Positions 6,742 through 11,966 of a stretch of DNA of 11,966 nt are shown here, piece by piece; within the stretch, counting starts at the first letter, position 1; each line of letters opens with the position of its first letter. Below the pieces are notes generated by a model, which ran no database searches, was not told the DNA's origin, and saw nothing but the letters and a program-made list of their open reading frames with translations. This stretch comes from Acetobacteraceae bacterium. Its GTDB lineage: Bacteria; Pseudomonadota; Alphaproteobacteria; Acetobacterales; Acetobacteraceae. The stretch covers positions 1 to 11,966 of the forward strand of contig DAHWNE010000249.1 in the NCBI GenBank assembly GCA_027340195.1, in the 5' to 3' direction. Both the position numbers and the translations under genes were made by a program.

Positions 6742-7482
6742 TCAGGCCGCCGCCAGCGCGCCGATCCGCGGGCTCTGACGCGCCGCCGCCGGCGCCGGCT
6801 CGGCCGGGGCCGAAGGTTCGGAAAGCTTGTAGCCGCAGCCCCACACGTTCTGCACTAGGGTCGGCAGCCCAGCCGCCGACAGCTTCTTGCGCAACCGGCA
6901 GACGATCACGTCCACCGTCTTGGGCTCGGGCTCCTCCTCGGCGCCATACAGATGATTGAGGCAGGCGCCCTTGGACAGCGACACGCCGCGCTTCAGCATC
7001 AGCAGTTCCAGCAGCGAGTACTCCTTCGGCGTCAGATGCAGCGCGCGGCCGCCGACCGTCACTTCCCGGCTGTCCAGGCACAGCTGCAACGGCCCGGCGG
7101 TCAGCACCGATTTCGCGTGCCCGGCCGAGCGGCGGATCACCGCGCGCAGCCGCGCCAGCACCTCGTCGATGGCGCAGAACGCATCCAGCACGTCGTCGGC
7201 GCCGAGATCGAGCGCCTTCACCCGCGGCCCCGGTTCCGGCCCATCGGCGACAGCGAGGATCGGGCTATGGCAGCCGGCGGCGCGGATGCGGCGGATGAGA
7301 TCGTGGCCCGACATGTCGCGCAGGTTGAGATCGAGCAGCAACGCGTCGAACCGATAGAGGCGCAGGAACTCCATGGCCTCGGCGCCGGTCCCGGCGTATT
7401 CGCGGTTCACCCCTCGCCGCCGCAGTTCCTGCAGGTCATCGACCCGGCGCAATGGCTTTGTTCCGACTTGCAGAATAAGCAT
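6742..7482 (-). CDS. CtrA-like OmpR-family response regulator with a degenerate receiver
   Basis: The 246-residue protein aligns from end to end, by eye, with CtrA, the alphaproteobacterial cell-cycle transcription factor. The receiver (about 1-120) keeps Asp51 in LLLDLNLRDMSGHD and CtrA-like RAVIRRSAGHAKSVL. The acidic pair normally near 7-9 is replaced by GTK, the Thr/Ser switch by Ala79 and the conserved Lys by Ala101 (ADDVLDAF instead of ADDYMTKPF). The winged-helix output domain (about 125-222) is well kept: LHLTPKEYSLLELL, CLNHLYGAEEEPEPKTVDVIVCRLRKKL and VWGCGYKL. An Ala/Pro-rich tail follows. The ATG at 7482 has GGGGGAT upstream. It is divergent from the Tad genes and precedes the transglycosylase. 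Identity as an OmpR/CtrA-type regulator is firm; phosphorylation-independent action and a paralogue rather than ctrA itself are inferences. Confidence 0.92.
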   Translation of the reverse strand: MLILQVGTKPLRRVDDLQELRRRGVNREYAGTGAEAMEFLRLYRFDALLLDLNLRDMSGHDLIRRIRAAGCHSPILAVADGPEPGPRVKALDLGADDVLDAFCAIDEVLARLRAVIRRSAGHAKSVLTAGPLQLCLDSREVTVGGRALHLTPKEYSLLELLMLKRGVSLSKGACLNHLYGAEEEPEPKTVDVIVCRLRKKLSAAGLPTLVQNVWGCGYKLSEPSAPAEPAPAAARQSPRIGALAAA

Positions 7483-7487
7483 CTTAT
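7475..7487 (-). promoter_or_regulatory. Small inverted repeat around the regulator's start codon
   Basis: ATAAG and CTTAT flank the ATG (7482-7480) exactly, so in the mRNA the start codon would sit in the 3-base loop of a 5-bp A/U-rich stem, next to the GGGGG Shine-Dalgarno. The stem is weak and may be chance. If it forms it could tune translation of the regulator. Confidence 0.25.
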
Positions 7488-7513
7488 CCCCCGCCAGATG
7501 GGTGGAGTTGTGA

Positions 7514-7533
7514 AACCATCAACGAATGGTTAA
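7514..7533. promoter_or_regulatory. Candidate CtrA-type binding site in the divergent spacer
   Basis: ATGGTTAA at 7526-7533 is the exact reverse complement of TTAACCAT, an 8-base motif known from CtrA-regulated promoters of Caulobacter. AACCAT at 7514-7519 is an inverted partial copy separated by six bases, so the two form a 6-bp inverted repeat. The site lies 32-51 bases upstream of the regulator start (-). On the plus strand AATAAT at 7552-7557 lies 18 bases beyond it, the geometry of a site overlapping a -35 region. This would give the Tad operon a leader of a little over 100 bases. The sequence match is direct; binding and promoter activity are inferred. Confidence 0.5.
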
Positions 7534-7590
7534 CGTGGCGGCACGATCACGAATAATTCACCGCGAAGCAACGCCGAAGATGGCCGGGTT

Positions 7591-7604
7591 ATGGCCTAGG
7601 CCAT
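7591..7604. promoter_or_regulatory. Perfect 14-bp palindrome upstream of the Tad operon
   Basis: ATGGCCTAGGCCAT reads the same on both strands. It sits among further GGCC repeats: ATGGCC at 7580-7585 and TTGGCC at 7605-7610. It is in the 5' leader or promoter zone about 75 bp before the TadG-like start. It is a possible operator or recognition site for a dimeric protein; no known family of sites is recognised. Confidence 0.4.
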
Positions 7605-7679
7605 TTGGCCGAATGGTCCGATCGCGGGGGATGTGCTTGCTTTCCGGCTCACGAGCGCGTGAACGCCGTCCCTCCGCGG

Positions 7680-9098
7680 ATGTTGACCCGGATGTCCCTG
7701 TTTCAACTTCGCTTTTTTCCGTCTCGGCGGGGTGCCGTGGCGCTGATGGCGGCACTCGCGGCGCCCGCCCTGCTTGCCGCCTCGGCGGTGGGGATCGAGG
7801 TCGCCAACTGGTCGGCCTGGCAGGTCGAGACCCAGCGTATCGCCGATCTCTCTGCCCTTGCGGCCGGACAATCCTATGCGTCCGGCGCGACCGTCGAGGA
7901 GGCCGCGAATGCGGGGGCCACGATCGCCGAGGATAACGGTGCCGTGGGTGCGTCCACGCGCAGTTGGAACGCCTCCAGCCAGGTGCTTTCGGACGGCTCC
8001 GTCACCGTGGCCTATGTCAGCGGGGTCCGCAGCAGCAGCGATCCGGCGTTCCGGGTGACCGTCACCACATCCGTTCCGCTGACGATCGCGCGGCTCATCA
8101 CCACCGCCAGCGATGAGGCCATCACCGCCTCGGCGACCGGCGAGGTGGAATCGCTGCAAGCCTGGGGTGGCCCGCAGCCTTGTGTTGCGGCGCTCAAGAC
8201 CGCCGCTCAGGGGGGCACGGGCCTCACCTATACCGGCTGGACCACGATGGAGGCGTATGGCTGCTCGATCCGCTCCAACGCCGGCATCGACGAGACCGGC
8301 AGCGGCGGATGGAATACGCAGGGGATTTATGCGGCCGGGTCGATCTCGATCCCGAACTGGGTGTCAGATGTGAACAACGCCGGGCAGACCGTCACCCCGA
8401 TCGCGAACGACGGCACGATCCCCGATCCGTATGCGAACAACGCGGCGGTCAAAGCGGCCTTCACCGCCGCGGCGAACTCGACCGGGAGCTCCATCGCCTG
8501 TTCCAATCAGAACTGCGGCCTGCCGAGTGGCGCCGGCAACGGGACCTACAACGGCAGCTACTGCGTGGGCCAGGGGACCGGCTCGGTCAGCTGCACACTC
8601 GAGCCCGGAAGCTACGGGAGCTTCAACGTGACCTCCGGCGGGCCATACTATTTCACGCTCGAGCCCGGGATGTACTACTTCAAGGGCAACATCAACCTGA
8701 CCAACTACACGGTGACCAACGGTAGCGCGGTTACCATCGTCACCGCCGGCACCTTCACCGGGGCCAACACGTTCGACTTCACCCTTACCGCCCCCGATCC
8801 CGCGCAGGCGGCCAGCACCGGGGGCATCGCGGGGCTCGCGCTGGCCGGGAATACCACCGGCAAGATCAGTGTTTCAGGCAATCCGCAGGTCTCCATCACC
8901 GGGGTGATGTATTTCCCGAACGCCACCTTCTCGGGGGCCGGGTCCACCACCGCGAGTTCCTCCTCCTGCTTCGAGATCCTCGCCGGGTCGATCAGCCTGT
9001 CCGGAGATTCCGGCTATTCCGGCACCTGCCCGCAGTTGGGGGCGACCCCGTTCGGCAGCACCTATTCCTCCTCGTCGCTGACGGCGCTGGTGCAATGA
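7680..9098 (+). CDS. TadG-like protein with a secreted beta-solenoid-like C-terminus
   Basis: The 472-residue protein begins with a TadG-type N-terminus: basic FFPSRRGAVALMAALAAPALLAASAVGIEV (12-41), then NWSAWQVETQRIADLSALAA, the usual membrane anchor and following helix of Tad pilus-assembly TadG-like proteins. The rest should be extracytoplasmic and is rich in Gly, Ser, Thr and Asn. Residues about 300-430 contain short beta-strand-like repeats, such as LEPGSYGSF and LEPGMYYF twenty residues apart, common in TadG C-termini. Eight cysteines (168, 194, 274, 279, 295, 305, 430, 450) allow disulfides. The start is uncertain: ATG 7680 or ATG 7692, neither with a clear Shine-Dalgarno; a TTG at 7605 is rejected because the extra residues are unlike the family. 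The stop overlaps the next gene by ATGA. It probably anchors or assists a pilus-like structure; a function as surface protein is the alternative. Confidence 0.83.
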   Translation: MLTRMSLFQLRFFPSRRGAVALMAALAAPALLAASAVGIEVANWSAWQVETQRIADLSALAAGQSYASGATVEEAANAGATIAEDNGAVGASTRSWNASSQVLSDGSVTVAYVSGVRSSSDPAFRVTVTTSVPLTIARLITTASDEAITASATGEVESLQAWGGPQPCVAALKTAAQGGTGLTYTGWTTMEAYGCSIRSNAGIDETGSGGWNTQGIYAAGSISIPNWVSDVNNAGQTVTPIANDGTIPDPYANNAAVKAAFTAAANSTGSSIACSNQNCGLPSGAGNGTYNGSYCVGQGTGSVSCTLEPGSYGSFNVTSGGPYYFTLEPGMYYFKGNINLTNYTVTNGSAVTIVTAGTFTGANTFDFTLTAPDPAQAASTGGIAGLALAGNTTGKISVSGNPQVSITGVMYFPNATFSGAGSTTASSSSCFEILAGSISLSGDSGYSGTCPQLGATPFGSTYSSSSLTALVQ

Positions 9099-9532
9099 AC
9101 GGGCGTCGGGGCATCGCGGCGGTGGAGTTCGCGCTGGTCACCCCTGTGCTGCTGGTGCTGCTGGTGGCGGGGGCGGATATCGCGTTTCGCATCTGGGCGC
9201 GCGGCGCGTTGGTGGACGCGGTGGCGCAGGGGGCGATGTATGCGTTCCTGACCGGCCCCACGGTCACCGCGGGCGCGGTCTCGAGCTTCGTCGAACAGGC
9301 GGCGGGCATCCCCGGGGTCAGCGCGAGCGTCTCCGGCCCGTCGAGCGGATGCGCGGTGCCCGGATCGACCACCCTCACCGCCGCGAATTCCAGCGGCACC
9401 TGCGCCGACGGCACCAAGCCCGGCGTCTTCCTGACCATCACCGCCAGCGCCACCGCGTTTTCCCTCGACACCGGGATCTGGAGCGAACCGGGGCTCAGCG
9501 TGTCCGATCAGGCCATGGTGAGGCTGCAATGA
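9095..9532 (+). CDS. TadE-like pseudopilin (first)
   Basis: The 145-residue protein has the TadE-type class III prepilin start RRGIAAVEFALVTPVLLVLL. Gly6 is the likely cleavage point and Glu11 is at +5, matching the G/XXXXEF pattern cut by the Tad prepilin peptidase. One hydrophobic helix (about 12-32) is followed by a periplasmic domain with two cysteines (86 and 103), suitable for a disulfide. Start and stop overlap the neighbouring genes by ATGA on both sides, so the three genes are tightly coupled. In Tad systems TadE and TadF are minor pseudopilins needed for pilus assembly. Which of the two this represents cannot be told from sequence alone. Confidence 0.88.
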   Translation: MNGRRGIAAVEFALVTPVLLVLLVAGADIAFRIWARGALVDAVAQGAMYAFLTGPTVTAGAVSSFVEQAAGIPGVSASVSGPSSGCAVPGSTTLTAANSSGTCADGTKPGVFLTITASATAFSLDTGIWSEPGLSVSDQAMVRLQ

Positions 9533-9927
9533 TCCTGACCCGGCTCCGCCGCGCCCGTCGCGGCGAGACCGCCCTGGAGTTCGCCATCGTCGGCGCGCTG
9601 TTCGTGCTGCTGCTGCTGGCGCCGGTGGAAGGGGGGCTGATGGTCTGGACCGCCAGCGCCTTGCAGGTGGCGGCAACCGAAACGGCGCGCTGCGCCGGCA
9701 TCGGATCCTGCTCCAACCCGCAGGCCTTCGCGGCGAATGTGGCGAACACCTGGATCGGCCCGAGCGCCGTCTCCACCGCCAACGTGACGGTGGCCAACAC
9801 GACGACCTGCAACAAGGCCTCCGGGAATTTCGTGACGGTCACCATCACCGCCTCGATCTGGTCGGGGGCGATGCTGTCGCCGCTGTTCGTGCCCAGCCAG
9901 AAGGCGAGTGCCTGCTTCCCGCTGTAA
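9529..9927 (+). CDS. TadE/TadF-like pseudopilin (second)
   Basis: The 132-residue protein carries the same processing pattern, RRGETALEFAIVGALFVLLL, with cleavage predicted after Gly12 and Glu17 at +5. The hydrophobic helix spans about 16-37. The periplasmic part has four cysteines (55, 61, 94, 129). The start at ATG 9529 overlaps the preceding stop by ATGA and has GTGAGG six bases upstream; a longer frame open to 9349 lies inside the previous gene and is rejected. It is the last gene of the operon, ending 9 bp from a convergent stop at 9937 without a visible terminator. It is paralogous in style to the preceding gene and both probably enter the same pilus-like assembly. Confidence 0.88.
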   Translation: MILTRLRRARRGETALEFAIVGALFVLLLLAPVEGGLMVWTASALQVAATETARCAGIGSCSNPQAFAANVANTWIGPSAVSTANVTVANTTTCNKASGNFVTVTITASIWSGAMLSPLFVPSQKASACFPL

Positions 9928-9936
9928 GCCGGGCCG

Positions 9937-10518
9937 CTATATCGCGCCGCCCATCACCGCCAGCCCGAACAGGATCGCCACCCCGCCGATCGCCGCCGCC
10001 GCCCAGCGCAGCGCCGGCATCCTTGTGACGATGGAGACCGAGGCGAGCAGGATCGCGATCTGCAACGCGCCCGCCGCGCCGGCATAGCCATGTTCCCGGT
10101 GCAGCGCGTGATCGGCCTGACGGCGGTGCTTCGCCGCCTGCGCCAGCAGCTGTTTCATGCCGTTCCCCGCTTTCGGATCATCGCGCAGCTGCGTGATCGT
10201 GGCCTCCGCCGCGCGGATGCGGGTTGCGATCGCCGGCGTAATCCCCCCCGGCAGGTTGCGCAGGATGTCGTTGCTGGATTGCAGGGTGGTCACCCGCAGG
10301 TTCTTCGCCTGATAATAGGCGTAGTCGTCGGTCATGGAGATGTGGTCCATCAGGAAGGCGGTTTGCGACGCCTTCTCCCCCACCTCGGCCAGCGCCAGCG
10401 CCGCGGCGAACAGCGCCACCAGCACCGCGACCCAGCGCGCCGCGCTGTCGCCCTCGGCCTCATGGGCGTGGTGGGCGCGTTCGATCCCCTCGCGCGCGTG
10501 TTCGATCGATTCGCTCAT
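9937..10518 (-). CDS. DUF4337 family membrane protein
   Basis: The 193-residue protein fits DUF4337 in size and layout: a charged His-rich N-terminus (MSESIEHAREGIERAHHAHE), one membrane segment (about 28-46), a soluble region with DYAYYQAKNLR (65-75) and a helical, charged stretch (95-142), then two C-terminal membrane segments (about 145-164 and 168-191). No catalytic motif is seen and the family's function is unknown. The ATG at 10518 has a GGAG at a nine-base distance. The gene converges on the Tad operon and is divergent from the ABC binding protein. A link to either is not shown. Confidence 0.8.
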   Translation of the reverse strand: MSESIEHAREGIERAHHAHEAEGDSAARWVAVLVALFAAALALAEVGEKASQTAFLMDHISMTDDYAYYQAKNLRVTTLQSSNDILRNLPGGITPAIATRIRAAEATITQLRDDPKAGNGMKQLLAQAAKHRRQADHALHREHGYAGAAGALQIAILLASVSIVTRMPALRWAAAAIGGVAILFGLAVMGGAI

Positions 10519-10545
10519 GCCGGCGGCTCCATGGTGGGGGTCCGA

Positions 10546-10562
10546 TATAGCAGTTATAGCAG
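10546..10562. repeat. Direct repeat TATAGCAG x2 in the divergent promoter region
   Basis: TATAGCAG occurs at 10546-10553 and again at 10555-10562, one base apart, in the spacer between the DUF4337 gene and the ABC binding protein. On the minus strand it reads as TATAAC (10558-10553) and TATATC (10549-10544), plausible -10 elements about 30-40 bases before the DUF4337 start, though no good -35 was found. It is the most A/T-rich patch of the spacer. Confidence 0.4.
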
Positions 10563-10607
10563 GTCCGGGCTTGCGGGCGGCCGGCGGGCGCGGTAACGCC
10601 GCCTGGA

Positions 10608-10625
10608 ACTGCGCCGGGGCGCAGT
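10608..10625 (+). promoter_or_regulatory. 18-bp inverted repeat before the ABC binding-protein gene
   Basis: ACTGCGCC (10608-10615), GG, GGCGCAGT (10618-10625) is a perfect inverted repeat ending eight bases before the Shine-Dalgarno AGGGAGGAG (10633-10641). It could be an operator for a dimeric regulator of the transport operon, or a leader hairpin affecting translation. No regulator gene is adjacent. Confidence 0.45.
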
Positions 10626-10650
10626 CGTTGCCAGGGAGGAGATCGAACCC

Positions 10651-11892
10651 ATGACGTCCGCTTTATCCGGCGCCACGCGCCGCCAGTTGCTGGGTACCGC
10701 CGGAGCCATCGGCGCCGGGGCCGCGACCGGGCTCGGCATGCCGTTCATCCGCCCGGCTTCGGCGGCCGGCCCCATCCGCATCGGCCTCCTGGAAGCCAAG
10801 ACCGGCTCCATCGCCGCGCAATCGCAATATCTGGTCTATGGCACCAAGATCGCGCTGGCCGACATCGGCCACAAGATCAATGGCCGGCCGGTCGAGCTGC
10901 TTTGGTACGACGAACCCTCCACCCAGGGCGCGGAGCAGAATTTCCGCAAGCTGGTGAAGGAGGAGAAGGTGGTCGCCGTCCTCGGCGGCACCCTGAGCTC
11001 GTCCGCCCTGGCCGAGGAAGCGCAGGCGCAGGAGATGAAAATCCCCTATGTCTGCAACAACGCCGCCGCCACCGAGATGACCGGCAAGAACTGCAACAGC
11101 TGGACCTTCCGGCTGAACACGCCGGTCGATGTGCAGGCGCGCATGTTCGCCCCGTTCCTGATGGGCTACGGCAAGAAATGGTACTTCCTGACCGCCAATT
11201 ACGCGTTCGGCCAGGACATCGCCAAATCCTTCAAGAAGCTGCTGAAAGCCGCCGGCGGCACGATCGTCGGCGATGACACGGTGCCGCTGAACACCGCCGA
11301 CTACAGCGCCTATATCCTGAAGATCCGCGCCGCCAAGCCGGACATGGTGCTGGGCGGGCTGGCCGGCGATCTCGCCACCTGCCTCAAGCAGTGGGACGAG
11401 ATGGGGATGCGCGGCAAGATCCCGTTCGCCGAGATCGCGATCGGCGATACCGATCTTTGGGCGGTGGGGCCGAAGGCGGCGACCGGGCTCTATACCTCGC
11501 TGTGGTGGTACAAGAACCCGGCCAACACCCCGGCCGAGAAGCGCATGGCGGCGGAGCACGTCAAGATGTTCGGCAAGCCGGCGGCCGACAAATCCTGGAT
11601 GGGCTGGCAGGCGGCGCGGTCCTTGTTCCAATCCATCGCCGCGGCGAAATCCACCGATCCGCACGCCATCGTCGCCGCGCTGGAGAAATGGCACGACCCG
11701 GATACCGGCGTGTCCTATCGCGGCTTCGACCACCAGATGCTGCTGTCCAATCTGGTGGTGCAGGTCAAGAAGCACATCCCCAACAAGTGGGATTATTTCG
11801 ACGTGATCGCCACGGTGCCGAAGAACAAGGCCGACCTCAACGCGGTCTATGGCACCGAGGCCGAGGTCGGCTGCCACATGCCGCCCGCCTGA
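10651..11892 (+). CDS. ABC transporter substrate-binding protein, branched-chain amino acid (HAAT) type
   Basis: The 413-residue periplasmic binding protein starts with a twin-arginine signal (ATRRQLLGTAGAIGAG, Arg10-Arg11; cleavage near ASA-AG, residue 38-39), so it is probably exported folded by Tat. The mature part resembles the LivJ/LivK-like Peripla_BP_6 fold. It opens with PIRIGLLEAKTGSIAAQSQYLVYGTKIALADI, then VVAVLGGTLSSSALAEEAQAQ, IPYVCNNAAATEMTGKN, YFLTANYAFGQDIAKSFKKL and KPDMVLGGLAGDLATCLKQW. Length is normal for the family. A strong Shine-Dalgarno (AGGGAGGAG) precedes ATG 10651. A permease of the LivH type begins 19 bases downstream, making this the first gene of a transport operon. 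The substrate is unknown; HAAT proteins bind amino acids, amides, urea or aromatic acids. Confidence 0.92.
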   Translation: MTSALSGATRRQLLGTAGAIGAGAATGLGMPFIRPASAAGPIRIGLLEAKTGSIAAQSQYLVYGTKIALADIGHKINGRPVELLWYDEPSTQGAEQNFRKLVKEEKVVAVLGGTLSSSALAEEAQAQEMKIPYVCNNAAATEMTGKNCNSWTFRLNTPVDVQARMFAPFLMGYGKKWYFLTANYAFGQDIAKSFKKLLKAAGGTIVGDDTVPLNTADYSAYILKIRAAKPDMVLGGLAGDLATCLKQWDEMGMRGKIPFAEIAIGDTDLWAVGPKAATGLYTSLWWYKNPANTPAEKRMAAEHVKMFGKPAADKSWMGWQAARSLFQSIAAAKSTDPHAIVAALEKWHDPDTGVSYRGFDHQMLLSNLVVQVKKHIPNKWDYFDVIATVPKNKADLNAVYGTEAEVGCHMPPA

Positions 11893-11911
11893 CCCGGGAG
11901 GGCCGGTCGCG

Positions 11912-11966
11912 ATGACCTCGTTGCTGCTGTCCCAGGCCGCCAACGGGCTGGTGCTGGGCGGGCTCT
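11912..11966 (+). CDS. N-terminus of a LivH-type ABC permease (partial)
   Basis: The ATG at 11912 is preceded by GGGAGGG (11896-11902) and opens a frame reading MTSLLLSQAANGLVLGGL, cut by the window edge. The pattern LLxQxxNGLVLGGL is the typical first membrane segment of branched-chain amino acid transporter permeases. Position directly after a HAAT binding protein supports this. It would form the inner-membrane channel with a second permease and ATPases expected further right. Confidence 0.8.
   Translation, partial: MTSLLLSQAANGLVLGGL

Noticed and set aside
6683..7081. Transglycosylase frame extended far upstream, to 7081
   Set aside because: It would run through the regulator's DNA-binding domain in another frame and place the signal peptide deep inside the protein.
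7605..7679. TadG-like protein starting at a TTG at 7605
   Set aside because: The extra 25 residues (with Cys and Trp) are unlike TadG N-termini, and the TTG lies directly against a palindrome with no ribosome site.
10663..11943. Open frame of about 426 codons on the minus strand opposite the ABC binding protein
   Set aside because: It mirrors the codons of a clearly recognised gene, has a low-complexity Gly/Arg/His-rich product without domains, and arises from high GC content.
1..11966. CRISPR arrays, tRNA or rRNA genes, insertion sequences, transposases, integrases
   Set aside because: No regularly spaced repeats, no tRNA-like cloverleaf stretches, no rRNA signature and no transposase or integrase motif was seen on either strand.

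Overview
The window is very GC-rich, densely coded bacterial DNA. It most likely comes from an alphaproteobacterium of the Rhodospirillales/Acetobacteraceae type. The clues are a CtrA-family response regulator (a family essentially confined to Alphaproteobacteria), an aroA-cmk pair overlapping by ATGA, Tad-type pseudopilins and a Tat-exported branched-chain-amino-acid-type binding protein. The genus cannot be fixed from sequence alone.

Layout, left to right. Positions 1-78 hold the end of an unidentified gene, closed by a strong hairpin. A 701-residue fused ADP-forming acyl-CoA synthetase follows (178-2283, +). It converges stop-to-stop with a DUF2189 membrane protein (2290-3147, -). Next on the minus strand is a Phd/YefM antitoxin with a PIN-domain toxin (3248-3903), then cmk and aroA (3980-5940), a lytic transglycosylase (5984-6682) and an OmpR/CtrA-type response regulator (6742-7482). 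Transcription order on this strand is regulator, transglycosylase, aroA, cmk, then the toxin-antitoxin pair behind a palindrome. A roughly 200-bp divergent spacer (7483-7679) separates the regulator from a plus-strand operon of three Tad-type genes: a TadG-like protein and two TadE-like pseudopilins, joined by two ATGA overlaps (7680-9927). A DUF4337 membrane protein (9937-10518, -) converges on that operon. It shares a second divergent spacer with a branched-chain-amino-acid-type ABC binding protein (10651-11892, +) and the first codons of its permease (11912 onward).

The most interesting region is 5984-9927. The regulator looks like a paralogue of the cell-cycle master regulator CtrA. It keeps the phosphoacceptor Asp51 and a CtrA-like DNA-binding domain, but has lost the acidic pocket, the Thr/Ser switch and the conserved Lys of the receiver, so it probably does not work through ordinary phosphorylation. 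The spacer upstream of it contains an exact copy of the 8-base CtrA motif TTAACCAT in an inverted-repeat setting, placed to serve both the regulator and the pseudopilin operon. With the adjacent peptidoglycan-cutting enzyme this suggests a small envelope or surface-appendage module under a degenerate CtrA-like switch. No Tad ATPase, secretin or prepilin peptidase gene is in the window, so any such machine would depend on genes elsewhere.

The remaining genes are ordinary metabolism, transport and housekeeping. Two oddities stand out: cmk is followed by a toxin-antitoxin pair instead of the usual rpsA, and several sharp palindromes lie at gene borders.
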